Positions 28,003 to 35,405 are shown, numbered from the stretch's first letter. The stretch: 64,000 nt of DNA from an uncultured Lewinella sp. (GCA_913057785.1 CAJXPD010000002.1:34738-98737); one strand, 5' to 3'. Numbers and translations are program-made. Notes: generated by a model from the letters alone, not told the origin.

Positions 28003-28049
28003 GGAGGCCCAATGGATTCCGTTTACCACAGAATTTCATTGGGCCTTCC
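28003..28049 (+). terminator. Hairpin terminator after the 964-residue protein gene
   Basis: GGCCCAATG (28006-28014) pairs with CATTGGGCC (28037-28045), extended outward by GG/CC with small bulges. The loop is 22 nt and no strong T run follows, so it may be a hairpin-only terminator or 3' stabiliser. Confidence 0.55.
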
Positions 28050-28080
28050 TCTATCTGTGAACTTATCATCTTTCCGAAAG

Positions 28081-28110
28081 TTGTAGTTTAAAAGATCCTT
28101 TCTATTTTTA
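28081..28110 (+). promoter_or_regulatory. Candidate promoter of the DUF6090-like gene at 28135
   Basis: TTG (28081-28083), a 19-nt spacer and TATTTTTA (28103-28110), one mismatch from TAnnTTTG. Placed 24 bp before the start codon. Confidence 0.5.
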
Positions 28111-28134
28111 TTTTCCTTATACCCAAATACGCAT

Positions 28135-28824
28135 ATGAGCAAACTAAATTGGAAAACCTACACTTTCGAATTCCTCTCCATATTTGTAGCGGTAATATCG
28201 GCCTTCGCCCTCACCAATTGGGATGATAAAAGAAGAGATCGACATACCGAAGTGAAGATTCTTACAGAAATCCGGAATGGCTTGAAAAAAGACATCAAAG
28301 ATGTACAGCTTAATCTAGCGGGCCATAGTGCTGGCATCAAGGCCTGCCAATTTGTTCGTAAAATGGCCAACGGTCAAGCCGTACATAAGGACTCTTTTGC
28401 CTACCACTACTTTAATCTTACCCGAGATTTCATATCCATTCAAAATAGCTCTGGATATGAATCCCTCAAATCCAATGGGCTCGGCACCATTCACAATGAT
28501 TCCTTACGCTTGAAGGTTATCGATATCTATGAATATGATTTTCGGAATATGGCGAAACTAGAGGAAGACTACAAGGAAATGCAATATCACACCAGCTTTT
28601 TCCGGCCAATCAATGATATTTTAAGTCCGAACTTCGGCTTCAATGAAAGTGGTCAGATCCAGATCAATGTGCCTTTGGACTTAAGGCCGAAGGATAAACA
28701 GCTTCTACTGTCTTATCTCTGGAAAATTGAGATGAATCGAAATTTTGTGCAGCGGTTTTATGGTGATATCGAAAGTAAGATCGAAAAGGTAATTGGCTTT
28801 ATCGAGCAAGAAATTCAAAGTTAA
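28135..28824 (+). CDS. DUF6090-like membrane-anchored protein
   Basis: A 229-residue protein with an N-terminal membrane helix followed by a conserved NWDDKRRDR segment (FLSIFVAVISAFALTNWDDKRRD) and a long helical periplasmic or cytoplasmic part. The same layout, helix plus (N/W)NxxR segment and helical tail, is found in the protein at 39064-39768, so the window carries two members of this Bacteroidota family. Function unknown. It converges with the lipoprotein gene at 28831, with only 6 bp between stop codons. Confidence 0.78.
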   Translation: MSKLNWKTYTFEFLSIFVAVISAFALTNWDDKRRDRHTEVKILTEIRNGLKKDIKDVQLNLAGHSAGIKACQFVRKMANGQAVHKDSFAYHYFNLTRDFISIQNSSGYESLKSNGLGTIHNDSLRLKVIDIYEYDFRNMAKLEEDYKEMQYHTSFFRPINDILSPNFGFNESGQIQINVPLDLRPKDKQLLLSYLWKIEMNRNFVQRFYGDIESKIEKVIGFIEQEIQS

Positions 28825-28830
28825 CTTACG

Positions 28831-29271
28831 CTACGATCCGTCAGCCCAAGGCATGGTCCACAGACCGCTCATTTTGCCATTTTTATCAAGGGTTACACGT
28901 ACCTCGGCCAGCTCTTTCGTCTCCTTGAAGCTGCCTTTAAATCGATAAATTCTAAAGTCTGCCGTTTCTACCGTCTGCAGCACCTCACCGATCGAGAGGC
29001 CCTCAATGGTACCATATTTCTCCTGTAAGAAATCACAAGCCTCCTGTTGTCGATCTGGAGTAAGGCCATCCACCATCGTCAAAGTAGCTTCAGCAGTAGT
29101 CAAATTGACAAATTCGCCAGAAACACAAGCCTCCAAAATCTTCTTCGCCAGCGCCTCCGCCTTGGCTAACTCAGCTTGATCGATAGCTTCATCCGGCACT
29201 CTTTCATACCCACTGGAACAAGCAGATAACAAAAGAATGCATACCATCAATGTCGCAAAACAAGTTTTCAT
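28831..29271 (-). CDS. Lipoprotein with DUF3887-like domain
   Basis: A 146-residue lipoprotein: signal sequence and lipobox LLSAC (Cys18). The mature part (AKKILEACVSGEFVNLTTAEATL, RQQEACDFLQEKYGTIEGL, VRVTLDKNGKMSGLWTMPW) looks like the small NTF2-like/DUF3887 fold. Probably periplasmic or outer-membrane attached. Function unknown. It is transcribed toward the DUF6090-like gene, and 31 bp downstream of the methyltransferase gene on the same strand. Confidence 0.78.
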   Translation of the reverse strand: MKTCFATLMVCILLLSACSSGYERVPDEAIDQAELAKAEALAKKILEACVSGEFVNLTTAEATLTMVDGLTPDRQQEACDFLQEKYGTIEGLSIGEVLQTVETADFRIYRFKGSFKETKELAEVRVTLDKNGKMSGLWTMPWADGS

Positions 29272-29302
29272 ATACTCTAGCTTTTAGCAAACAAAGGAAA
29301 AC

Positions 29303-30052
29303 TTAGGCCTTCTTTTGGGTCACCCAAAATCGACATTCACCAGACTTCTCCTTCACTTGCGCAGACTCCTCAAATTTCTCGTCTCTATAAAATGTTTCTA
29401 AAATAGAAAATCCGCCCTGCATGAGGAAATCTTGGATTTCTTTCTGGTTGGGGATATGAATAAAGATTGGACGCTCTTCGTTTTTAGAAGTAGCAATTAT
29501 GTCACCAAATTCGTAGAGTTCGATGTTTTGTTCTCCTTTTTCCCAACGCTCTTTTTCTTCCCGCCAAAAGGCGAAAAAGTTCTCATCCTGTTCCCTATCA
29601 TGCGTGGTAAAAATAAACAAACCTCCTTCTTTCAGTACCCGATGAATTTCCAACAACGCCTTAGTACGCTCTCTCTCGTCTGGAATAGACATCAAACCAT
29701 TGAAAGAAAAGATTACAACATCAAAAGTGGCCGCTTCAAAATTAAGCGCCTTAGCATTTCCTACCTGAAAACTGAGCTTAACCTTCCGCTCTGCTTTGAT
29801 TTGCTCCGCAGCAGTAATCATCTCTGGAGTAAGATCAACGCCTAGTATATCCGTATATCCCAGTTCAAATAGAGAGAAGGTAGTCCGGCCCGTTCCACAC
29901 CCTAGATCTAGGATACAATCAGTAGTTTTTAGATACTTTTGAAATACATACTTTTCAGATGCCCAAAGTCCAACTTCCCGCGTGAATGCAGCATAATTTT
30001 CGATGCCACTTTGATACTGAGCAATGACAAAGTCTTCCCGAATCTTCTTCAT
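29303..30052 (-). CDS. SAM-dependent methyltransferase (class I)
   Basis: A 249-residue enzyme with motif I DLGCGTGRTTFSL (about residues 47-59), the acidic motif II in DILGVDLTPEMI, motif III region NFEAATFDVVIFSFNGLMSIPD and post-motif VLKEGGLFIFTTHD. Substrate unknown. It is preceded 10 bp upstream by a DUF6940-like gene and is followed by the lipoprotein gene, so the three form a likely minus-strand operon with the YARHG and DUF2306 genes further upstream. Confidence 0.92.
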   Translation of the reverse strand: MKKIREDFVIAQYQSGIENYAAFTREVGLWASEKYVFQKYLKTTDCILDLGCGTGRTTFSLFELGYTDILGVDLTPEMITAAEQIKAERKVKLSFQVGNAKALNFEAATFDVVIFSFNGLMSIPDERERTKALLEIHRVLKEGGLFIFTTHDREQDENFFAFWREEKERWEKGEQNIELYEFGDIIATSKNEERPIFIHIPNQKEIQDFLMQGGFSILETFYRDEKFEESAQVKEKSGECRFWVTQKKA

Positions 30053-30062
30053 AGGAGCTTAT

Positions 30063-30650
30063 TCAATATTTTACATAAGGGCGGTGCGTATAGTACTTCG
30101 GTCGAGCGTCAAAACGCACGTGCAACCAATGAACACCTAAGCCAGAAGTACTTAACCAACAGGCTTCTTGATTAATTAGTTCCAGGGCGGTACCACCCAC
30201 CAACTCCCAAAAAAACTGTTGCTGTTCATTCCTCCCTTTTCTAACAAATCGGGCAAGATGAGCATAAGAACTTACATCCTCACGCTGAGGAGTAGGGACC
30301 ACCAATTCTGCATCAGCACGCAGATTGGGAAAGCGAACGACCAACTGCTCTTTTTCAAATTTTTCTGCAAAAGGCCTAGGATCGCTCTGAATCAAGGATA
30401 AGGCCGGGCTATTGACCAATACAAATTCATAGTCCTCCTCCAGTTTTTGAATTGTCAAGGGAGGATGCTCCCAGTAAAAGGCGGGGTAAGGAGAATTGGC
30501 CAGGAGGTCATTATAGAAGCTCCTGAAGGATGAATCTGTTTGCCAGCCTTCAAATACCTGTCTAACTGTCAAAGGGGTATCTCCCGCTAGAATTTGATAT
30601 TGACTAGCTGCGCCCGATGAAAACTGCTTAGTCTTTGTTTTCCAAGTCAT
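30063..30650 (-). CDS. Protein of unknown function (DUF6940-like)
   Basis: A 195-residue cytoplasmic protein. Segments FRSFYNDLLANSPYPAFYWEHPPL, YEFVLVNSPAL and SSYAHLARFVR match a small uncharacterised family that I remember as DUF6940. No signal peptide and no catalytic motif that I can name. It lies 8 bp downstream of the YARHG gene and 10 bp upstream of the methyltransferase gene, which supports co-transcription. Confidence 0.75.
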   Translation of the reverse strand: MTWKTKTKQFSSGAASQYQILAGDTPLTVRQVFEGWQTDSSFRSFYNDLLANSPYPAFYWEHPPLTIQKLEEDYEFVLVNSPALSLIQSDPRPFAEKFEKEQLVVRFPNLRADAELVVPTPQREDVSSYAHLARFVRKGRNEQQQFFWELVGGTALELINQEACWLSTSGLGVHWLHVRFDARPKYYTHRPYVKY

Positions 30651-30658
30651 GGATTAGA

Positions 30659-31564
30659 TTAACGTCCGAACTCATCATAATAACGCTCAGCGTGTTGTTC
30701 GTAACGTTTTAAGAGGTCAATATTTTTTTTCTCTAGTGCTGTGAGTTGTCCTCGAATATCTGTGGACACCGGCATATACCACTCCACCTCATGGTCAAAA
30801 ATAAATCGCATCTTGCGGTTCTTGAAAGAATAACCATGTCGGGCGTAGATGGCATTTCGCATCACTTCTAAATCGCCTTGATACATGTTTTCGACATCTT
30901 CCTTCTTGAGTTCATAAGTGGAGGCGTTGAATTTGCTAACATCCTCGGTAAGAGATTCTGACTTATCCGGATATTTGGGATACTTTTCATACAAGTTTGA
31001 CCAACCTACCTCTTCAGAAAGCTCCAGTTGTGGGTCATAGGAAAAGTCTTTTTTATCAAGTTGATACTGTCGGGATGAAACAGCTAGCCGTTTATTATTG
31101 GCCGCCCAGGTACCAGCTAATATTTTCTCTTGAGGTCGAATGGTAAAAGTAAAAACTCCATCATATCTGTCGTCACCGGGTTCGCTAACTACTGCTTTAA
31201 TCGAGTCTCCTGCTACCATCAAGGGACCAGAGAATGGTCTTTCATTTCCAGCTACTACGCTATGTCCGTAAAGTACATCGCCAGATAGGGAATCAAGAGA
31301 GATAGTAATTTTATTGAAGGGTACCGGGTCTTTGTCAAAATCCATATCTACTCCTTCAAAAAAACCGACATAATACCCAAAGTAGTCTTCTGCTTGCTGA
31401 GGTTCAGGCGCAGTTGTCGGAGGTTCTTCTTGAACTTCGGGGGTAGTGGTTTCTGTCGTTTCTTCCTGAAGCGTTTCCTGTTCTTGGGAGAAGGATTCGT
31501 TTTCAGAGGTGTTTCCACAGGCTTGAATCAGTAAGACGGCTAGAATGAGGAGCCATTTGTTCAT
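30659..31564 (-). CDS. YARHG-domain lipoprotein
   Basis: About 301 residues from ATG 31564. The start is chosen because it gives a proper lipoprotein signal (MNKWLLILAVLLIQAC, Cys16), whereas the longer frame puts 20 polar residues in front. After a low-complexity Glu/Thr/Pro linker comes a beta-rich middle part, then a C-terminal YARHG domain (about 220-300) with NAIYARHGYSFKN, a cell-envelope domain. Its ATG overlaps the TGA of the DUF2306 gene (ATGA), indicating translational coupling. Surface or periplasmic role; ligand unknown. Confidence 0.86.
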   Translation of the reverse strand: MNKWLLILAVLLIQACGNTSENESFSQEQETLQEETTETTTPEVQEEPPTTAPEPQQAEDYFGYYVGFFEGVDMDFDKDPVPFNKITISLDSLSGDVLYGHSVVAGNERPFSGPLMVAGDSIKAVVSEPGDDRYDGVFTFTIRPQEKILAGTWAANNKRLAVSSRQYQLDKKDFSYDPQLELSEEVGWSNLYEKYPKYPDKSESLTEDVSKFNASTYELKKEDVENMYQGDLEVMRNAIYARHGYSFKNRKMRFIFDHEVEWYMPVSTDIRGQLTALEKKNIDLLKRYEQHAERYYDEFGR

Positions 31565-32199
31565 GATTGTTTTCTTTTGAGGTAAAAAATAATGATTTCT
31601 GCTATCATGAGGTTGCCAATCCACCCCAACCAGGCTACTAATCGATAAGTATCCATGGGTTTAGGGTGCCACAAAGCAACAATGATATATTTCCATGCAC
31701 GTAGGGTGATGGCCGACAAGGTCAAGGCAAAACTTCGGTACATAAAGTATCGGTGCTGCTGCACCTTCCCCTTTCTGATTTTCAGCAAGGCCATCGCACT
31801 AAAATAGATCCAGAAAATTCCCAGGAGGCAGAATCCCAATTGTGATGACCACCCTCCATTAGCATGAACTCCAATGATCAAGCCTGATGGTCCAGCCAAT
31901 AAGAGCACCACTACCAGGTAAACCCAACCTGCCCACCGATGTACCTGTGGTGAACGTTTTCTAATTGCCGATGAAAACTGGGTAAACCCCGCTGGCAGAA
32001 CTAAAATGGAGCAATAAGCGTGAATAAAGAAAGCCCAGGGATAGTAAGGAATTGCTATCTCATCTTGTTTGATCCGGAGAAAAGCCACATCGGTATCTAA
32101 AGGGATATACTGCAGAGAAATCAGCAGCATTAAATAACAAAAATAGGCATATAGCAACAAAAGGCTATAGGAGAGGACCGTTTGGGCTTTGAAACGCAT
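31561..32199 (-). CDS. DUF2306-family membrane protein
   Basis: A 212-residue polytopic protein with about six membrane helices. Family-like features are HRWAGWVYLVVVLL near residue 88 and QHRYFMYRSFALTLSAITLR near 148. Its histidines (in IHAYC, HRW, QHRY) could be cofactor ligands, but that is conjecture. First gene of the minus-strand operon leading to the YARHG, DUF6940-like and methyltransferase genes. A consensus promoter ends only 4 bp before its ATG, so its mRNA may be leaderless. Confidence 0.85.
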   Translation of the reverse strand: MRFKAQTVLSYSLLLLYAYFCYLMLLISLQYIPLDTDVAFLRIKQDEIAIPYYPWAFFIHAYCSILVLPAGFTQFSSAIRKRSPQVHRWAGWVYLVVVLLLAGPSGLIIGVHANGGWSSQLGFCLLGIFWIYFSAMALLKIRKGKVQQHRYFMYRSFALTLSAITLRAWKYIIVALWHPKPMDTYRLVAWLGWIGNLMIAEIIIFYLKRKQS

Positions 32200-32203
32200 A
32201 GGG

Positions 32204-32234
32204 CAAAATTAAGGGCAATAATGGGTTCTCGCAA
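32204..32234 (-). promoter_or_regulatory. Consensus Bacteroidota promoter of the DUF2306 operon
   Basis: On the minus strand TTG (32234-32232), a 20-nt spacer and TAATTTTG (32211-32204), a perfect fit to TTG-N17-23-TAnnTTTG. The ATG is at 32199, so transcription would start at or within a few bases of the start codon. Confidence 0.6.
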
Positions 32235-32412
32235 GGGATCTATTTTGGCAAGTTTGTGGTTAATGGAATCGAATAACAGATGGCGCGCCGACAGAATCAA
32301 TTCATTACCGTGATTTCCTTAATCACTGTAACCTTTTGCGGTTTCGCTGTATCAAGTTAGTAATGGAGCAAGATAAGCTATATCTTAAGTGTTAGATTAA
32401 ACCCCAAGAAAC

Positions 32413-33231
32413 ATGTGTATTACCGCTTTAGATGCCGAACTTTCCAATACCTACGTAGGAGTATGGGATATTGATCACCCAGAGCTGGGTTATCGTCATG
32501 TATTGGCTTACCAGAATACACCAAAAAATCTGGTTAACACGCCCAACTGCATGCTGTTGCATGTTCCTACTAAACATCCGTTAACCCCTTCTTCCATTTT
32601 GGATACCTCAAATGATCCGAGGTTTTTGGAGCAAATGGCTGAGTCCGTTTTAGCGCCTGTAACAACAGCTGCTAGAGGTGCCGACTTTTCAGCGTCGAAT
32701 TTTATAACAGAAATGGGGATCTACCATATTGCGATACTCAACGATGTAAGCTTTGACGCCTGGCTTGAGGTCAAGAGGACTATACCCAAGCATAAGCAAC
32801 CAACAATTAAGGAAGAATTTATTCGGTTTTACGCGGAGCAGTTTCCCTCTTACGCCCTCTTGATCTGTTGCTTTCATAACAGAGATGCAAAAAAAGCAAG
32901 TCCGATCGTACTCCACTATTCGCCACAATTTCCAGATACTTTTCATTTCCCAACGCTCGATAGTCATGGGAAGGTGCCGCAAATTGGAGCTAAGCATCGC
33001 TTTCATCAAGTCATTGTCACTGGTTCTCAGCAACTAAAGCGCCCAGGCAATGGTTTTGATGCCTTTGACCTGACGAGGGTTGGCAAGCCATTGCTACCTT
33101 TTCTTCCCAAAGTAGGAGCAGCGCTTCGCTTAGCAGGTAGTGTTGCCCCAAATTCAGACTTGTTGTTAGAAGCAGTTCCGATCAGGGATGGAGGGGATGC
33201 GCAATTTGATTTTGGAATCTTGGGGGCATAA
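32413..33231 (+). CDS. Protein of unknown function (MC-initiated)
   Basis: A 272-residue protein that starts MCITALDAELSNTYVGVW. A Cys at position 2 would become N-terminal after Met removal, as in Ntn-hydrolase-like proteins such as the TANGO2/NRDE family, but the rest does not clearly match them. Other segments are SNFITEMGIYHIAILND, FPSYALLICCFHNRD and a glycine/proline-rich tail. No signal peptide. The stop codon overlaps the terminator of the first unit of the minus-strand RNA array. Upstream 213 bp contain no clear plus-strand promoter. Confidence 0.7.
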   Translation: MCITALDAELSNTYVGVWDIDHPELGYRHVLAYQNTPKNLVNTPNCMLLHVPTKHPLTPSSILDTSNDPRFLEQMAESVLAPVTTAARGADFSASNFITEMGIYHIAILNDVSFDAWLEVKRTIPKHKQPTIKEEFIRFYAEQFPSYALLICCFHNRDAKKASPIVLHYSPQFPDTFHFPTLDSHGKVPQIGAKHRFHQVIVTGSQQLKRPGNGFDAFDLTRVGKPLLPFLPKVGAALRLAGSVAPNSDLLLEAVPIRDGGDAQFDFGILGA

Positions 33232-33338
33232 AAAAAGCGGGTACAATCAAGAGAACCAAAGTTCTTCAACCTGTACCCGCTGCAGTAGAGATCTCGTTCT
33301 TCTCTCTACCTAAAACCCTAAACCCAATTTATATTTAG
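33230..33338 (-). ncRNA. Repeat RNA unit 1 (short form)
   Basis: Minus strand. Conserved core (plus-strand CTAAAACCCTAAACCCAATT, 33310-33329), then stem P1 GTAGAGA/TCTCTAC (33285-33291 with 33303-33309), then terminator stem P2 AGCGGGTAC/GTACCCGCT (33236-33244 with 33273-33281) followed by a 7-nt T run. It lacks the upstream promoter half seen in units 2 and 3, and may be a truncated copy or be made by read-through. Confidence 0.6.
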
Positions 33339-33360
33339 AACACTAATGAATTCAAACTAA

Positions 33361-33536
33361 AAAGAGAAAAAGTGGGCACCAGTGCTAGTTTGTTACTTGC
33401 CTGGTGCCCACATCGGTAGGAAAGCATGTTAGCATTTCCTACATAAACCCTAAACCCAATTATATTTCTCTAAAACCCTATTATTCATAGTATCTGATCA
33501 ACACTTCCGTTGATACTAACTGTATTGAAAACTCTA
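33361..33536 (-). ncRNA. Repeat RNA unit 2 (full form)
   Basis: Minus-strand candidate small RNA of about 175 nt. Promoter-like boxes precede it (33540-33565). Then come a hairpin region around AGTAT...ATACT (33490-33518), the conserved core, P1 GTAGGAAA/TTTCCTAC (33416-33423 with 33435-33442) and an 11-bp terminator stem GTGGGCACCAG/CTGGTGCCCAC (33372-33382 with 33401-33411) ending in a T-rich tail. P1 and P2 differ from the other units by paired changes. A micro-ORF starting MNNRVL is present, but its frame is not kept in unit 3. Confidence 0.65.
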
Positions 33537-33539
33537 GGC

Positions 33540-33565
33540 CAAAAACACAAACACCTCATTTTCAA
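33540..33565 (-). promoter_or_regulatory. Promoter-like boxes of RNA unit 2
   Basis: Minus strand TTG (33565-33563), 15-nt spacer, TGTTTTTG (33547-33540; one mismatch from TAnnTTTG). The spacer is shorter than usual but identical in unit 3. Confidence 0.45.
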
Positions 33566-33598
33566 ACATATACACCTGGACCTGCACATTAAATCGTC

Positions 33599-33631
33599 CT
33601 ATCCTGGGAGCTTTTGTCTCTATTCTGGAAG
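33599..33631 (-). promoter_or_regulatory. Paired operator-like repeats of RNA unit 2
   Basis: Given as plus strand: CTATCCTGGGAG (33599-33610) and CTATTCTGGAAG (33620-33631), imperfect direct repeats 21 bp apart, starting 59 bp from the -7-like box. Confidence 0.5.
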
Positions 33632-33686
33632 ATTTCCCTTTTTTGCCCCATTTAACACCTCAAGGGTAATACCAGTCGATACAAAC

Positions 33687-33864
33687 AAAAAGCGGGCACT
33701 CAAGTACATTAGCTCCTGCCAATGCATACCTGGTGCCCGCTGTAGTACAGATCAGTTGTAACCTGTACCTAAAACCCTAAACCCAATTATATATCTCTTA
33801 AAACCCTATTATTCATAGTATTTGATCAACACTTGCGCTGATACTGCTTGTATTGAAAACTCCA
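33687..33864 (-). ncRNA. Repeat RNA unit 3 (full form)
   Basis: Minus-strand candidate small RNA of about 178 nt with the same order as unit 2: hairpin region AGTAT...ATACT, core (33769-33787 region), P1 GTACAG/CTGTAC (33745-33750 with 33763-33768) and terminator P2 AGCGGGCAC/GTGCCCGCT (33691-33699 with 33733-33741) plus a T5 tail. The 33-nt P2 loop shares almost nothing with the loops of other units. Confidence 0.65.
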
Positions 33865-33867
33865 GGC

Positions 33868-33893
33868 CAAAAATACAATACACTCACTTTCAA
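33868..33893 (-). promoter_or_regulatory. Promoter-like boxes of RNA unit 3
   Basis: Minus strand TTG (33893-33891), 15-nt spacer, TATTTTTG (33875-33868), an exact TAnnTTTG match. Confidence 0.5.
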
Positions 33894-33926
33894 CCACTTA
33901 ACAACCTCACCAAGCTCTTCATCCTC

Positions 33927-33959
33927 CTATATTGGGAGTTTCAATCCCCTTTCGGGAAG
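33927..33959 (-). promoter_or_regulatory. Paired operator-like repeats of RNA unit 3
   Basis: Plus strand CTATATTGGGAG (33927-33938) and CCTTTCGGGAAG (33948-33959), 21 bp apart, first repeat 59 bp from the -7 box exactly as in unit 2. Confidence 0.5.
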
Positions 33960-34006
33960 ATCGCGATAGACAAGTACGCGAAATAACTGATAGATGGGTA
34001 TCCCAC

Positions 34007-34133
34007 AAAAAAAAGCGGGCACGTAAATAACTCGGCTATTGCCAGTAGTCACTTATTGCCCGCTGTAGCAGAAATGTAGATAGTCCACACTCCTACCTTT
34101 AACCCAATATATCTATTAAATAACCTTTCAATG
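34007..34133 (-). ncRNA. Repeat RNA unit 4 (short form)
   Basis: Minus strand. Core remnant (AACCCAATATAT region, 34100-34112), weak P1 (GTAG/CTAC only), terminator stem AGCGGGCA/TGCCCGCT (34014-34021 with 34057-34064) followed by eight T residues. It lacks the promoter and operator half, like unit 1. Confidence 0.55.
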
Positions 34134-34148
34134 TTGCAATGGGGACGG

Positions 34149-34313
34149 AAAAAAGTGGGCACTCAAGTCCTTGGTCTTGCAAACTTCACTTGCTGCCCAC
34201 TCTATTAGAAATCATACTAATTTTACTCTACCTAAAACCCATTTATATTCATGAAAACCAGATGTTAGTCGGTATAGGAGCCTTTGCTCTGATCATTTTA
34301 AGTGAAAAAGCCA
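34149..34313 (-). ncRNA. Repeat RNA unit 5 (divergent full form)
   Basis: Minus strand. Core CTAAAACCC (34232-34240), weak P1, terminator stem AGTGGGCA/TGCCCACT (34154-34161 with 34194-34201) with an inner CAAGT/ACTTG pairing and a T6 tail. Upstream is TTGTTTTG (34324-34317) at the -7-like position, a degenerate copy of the box in units 2 and 3, preceded by the same GGCC-flanked context. Confidence 0.55.
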
Positions 34314-34355
34314 GGCCAAAACAATAAAACACTGAATATCAGTACTTTGCATAAT

Positions 34356-34406
34356 CCAATATTGGTGCAATTGTTTCAAAATGGGATTGATTTCCCAAAT
34401 TGGGAA
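34356..34406 (-). promoter_or_regulatory. TGGGA-type operator cluster upstream of RNA unit 5
   Basis: Plus strand: CCAATATTGGTG (34356-34367), TCAAAATGGGAT (34376-34387, again 59 bp from the -7-like box) and the perfect 15-bp palindrome TTCCCAAATTGGGAA (34392-34406). These resemble the repeats of units 2 and 3, with spacings of 19-20 instead of 21 bp. The cluster also lies just upstream of the AraC-family gene promoter. Confidence 0.45.
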
Positions 34407-34449
34407 TAACAAGTCTATTAACCCCTCCTTCATAATGAAACTAGGCTCA

Positions 34450-34480
34450 TTGATTAATTAGGTCTACTTATGTACTTTTG
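34450..34480 (+). promoter_or_regulatory. Consensus promoter of the AraC-family gene
   Basis: TTG (34450-34452), 20-nt spacer, TACTTTTG (34473-34480): a perfect TTG-N20-TAnnTTTG match. It decides the gene start: the upstream TTG codon at 34478 lies inside the -7 box, so translation must begin at ATG 34514. Confidence 0.65.
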
Positions 34481-34513
34481 AATAGCCTCTACCACCATCT
34501 TTACATTGACCCT

Positions 34514-35326
34514 ATGAATTATCAAAAACTACCATCGCCGCCCCATTTAAAGGACTACGTTCGCTTCTTTTGGGTCTTAGAGAGTTCTTCAAAAACGCAA
34601 ATCCCATATGTTTATCGATCCATGGCGGATGGATGCCTGGAGCTTGTCTTCCACTATAAAGGTCGCTTTACAGAGATCACCAATGGGGTAAACATCCCGC
34701 AAGTCCACTCTCTCATACATGCTCAGACCAATCAATTTCGCAGGTTCATTACCGACGAGCATTTCGGAATCTTTGGGGCCTATATCTATCCCTATGCCGC
34801 ACAACGGCTTTTTGATCATCCACCCACCGCCTTGAGTAATCAAATGCTGGGCCTATCAGATTTACTAGGAGAAATAGGTCGGGAGGTAGAAGAGAAAATA
34901 ATGCTAGCCAGCAACAACCAGATACGCGCCAAGATTTTGGCTGAATTTCTAACCCAAAGAGCTAAGGGTAACTTTCAGATGAAAAACATTCCCGCCGTAA
35001 ATGTTATCAAATCCATCATCCACCGGCGTGGCATAACTACGGTAAAAGACTTAGCAGATCAATCCTATCTTTCCGTTCGCCAGTTTGAGCGAAAGTTTAA
35101 GCAATTCTCTGGCTTTTCGCCAAAGTTGTATACACGGATCATCCGTTTTCAAGCCGCTATGGATGCATATGGCAACCCCAAACGATCGCTAACGGAAATT
35201 GCCTATGAAACGGGATATTACGACCAATCTCACTTCATACACGAATTCAAGCAATTTTCTGGTTATCATCCGAAGGTGTTCTTCTCTGGAAACGCTGAAG
35301 GGACGGAGTATCGAGAAGAATCATGA
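34514..35326 (+). CDS. AraC-family transcriptional regulator
   Basis: About 270 residues from ATG 34514. The N-terminal ~130 residues resemble the DUF6597-type sensory domain found in Bacteroidota AraC regulators (RFFWVLE, ADGCLELVFHYKG, FGIFGAYIYPYAAQRLF). The C-terminal ~100 residues hold two HTHs (TTVKDLADQSYLSVRQFERKFKQFSGFSPKLYTR and SLTEIAYETGYYDQSHFIHEFKQFSGYHPK). The usual partner is the VOC gene 113 bp downstream. The TGGGA-type repeats on its other side are spaced as AraC half-sites often are, so autoregulation or control of the RNA array is possible but unproven. Confidence 0.93.
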   Translation: MNYQKLPSPPHLKDYVRFFWVLESSSKTQIPYVYRSMADGCLELVFHYKGRFTEITNGVNIPQVHSLIHAQTNQFRRFITDEHFGIFGAYIYPYAAQRLFDHPPTALSNQMLGLSDLLGEIGREVEEKIMLASNNQIRAKILAEFLTQRAKGNFQMKNIPAVNVIKSIIHRRGITTVKDLADQSYLSVRQFERKFKQFSGFSPKLYTRIIRFQAAMDAYGNPKRSLTEIAYETGYYDQSHFIHEFKQFSGYHPKVFFSGNAEGTEYREES

Positions 35327-35405
35327 TAGACGATTAATGGCAGATAAATATTCATCGCGCTCAAATGATGTCGTGTTTTTCCAATTTTCAGCGATCACGC
35401 TGGAC

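Noticed and set aside
33306..33792. CCCTAAA telomere-like motif
   Set aside because: It occurs once or twice per RNA unit as part of the conserved core, not as a tandem run. The resemblance to plant telomeres is coincidental.
33480..33830. Micro-ORFs starting MNNRVL in RNA units 2 and 3 as conserved peptides
   Set aside because: A one-base difference after the sixth codon changes the frame between the two copies, and the ATG is absent from the short units. Stem structure is better conserved than coding.
33230..34410. CRISPR array or integron attC array
   Set aside because: Units are 137-320 bp and divergent, with no short identical repeats, no cas genes, no integrase and no GTTRRRY/RYYYAAC core sites.
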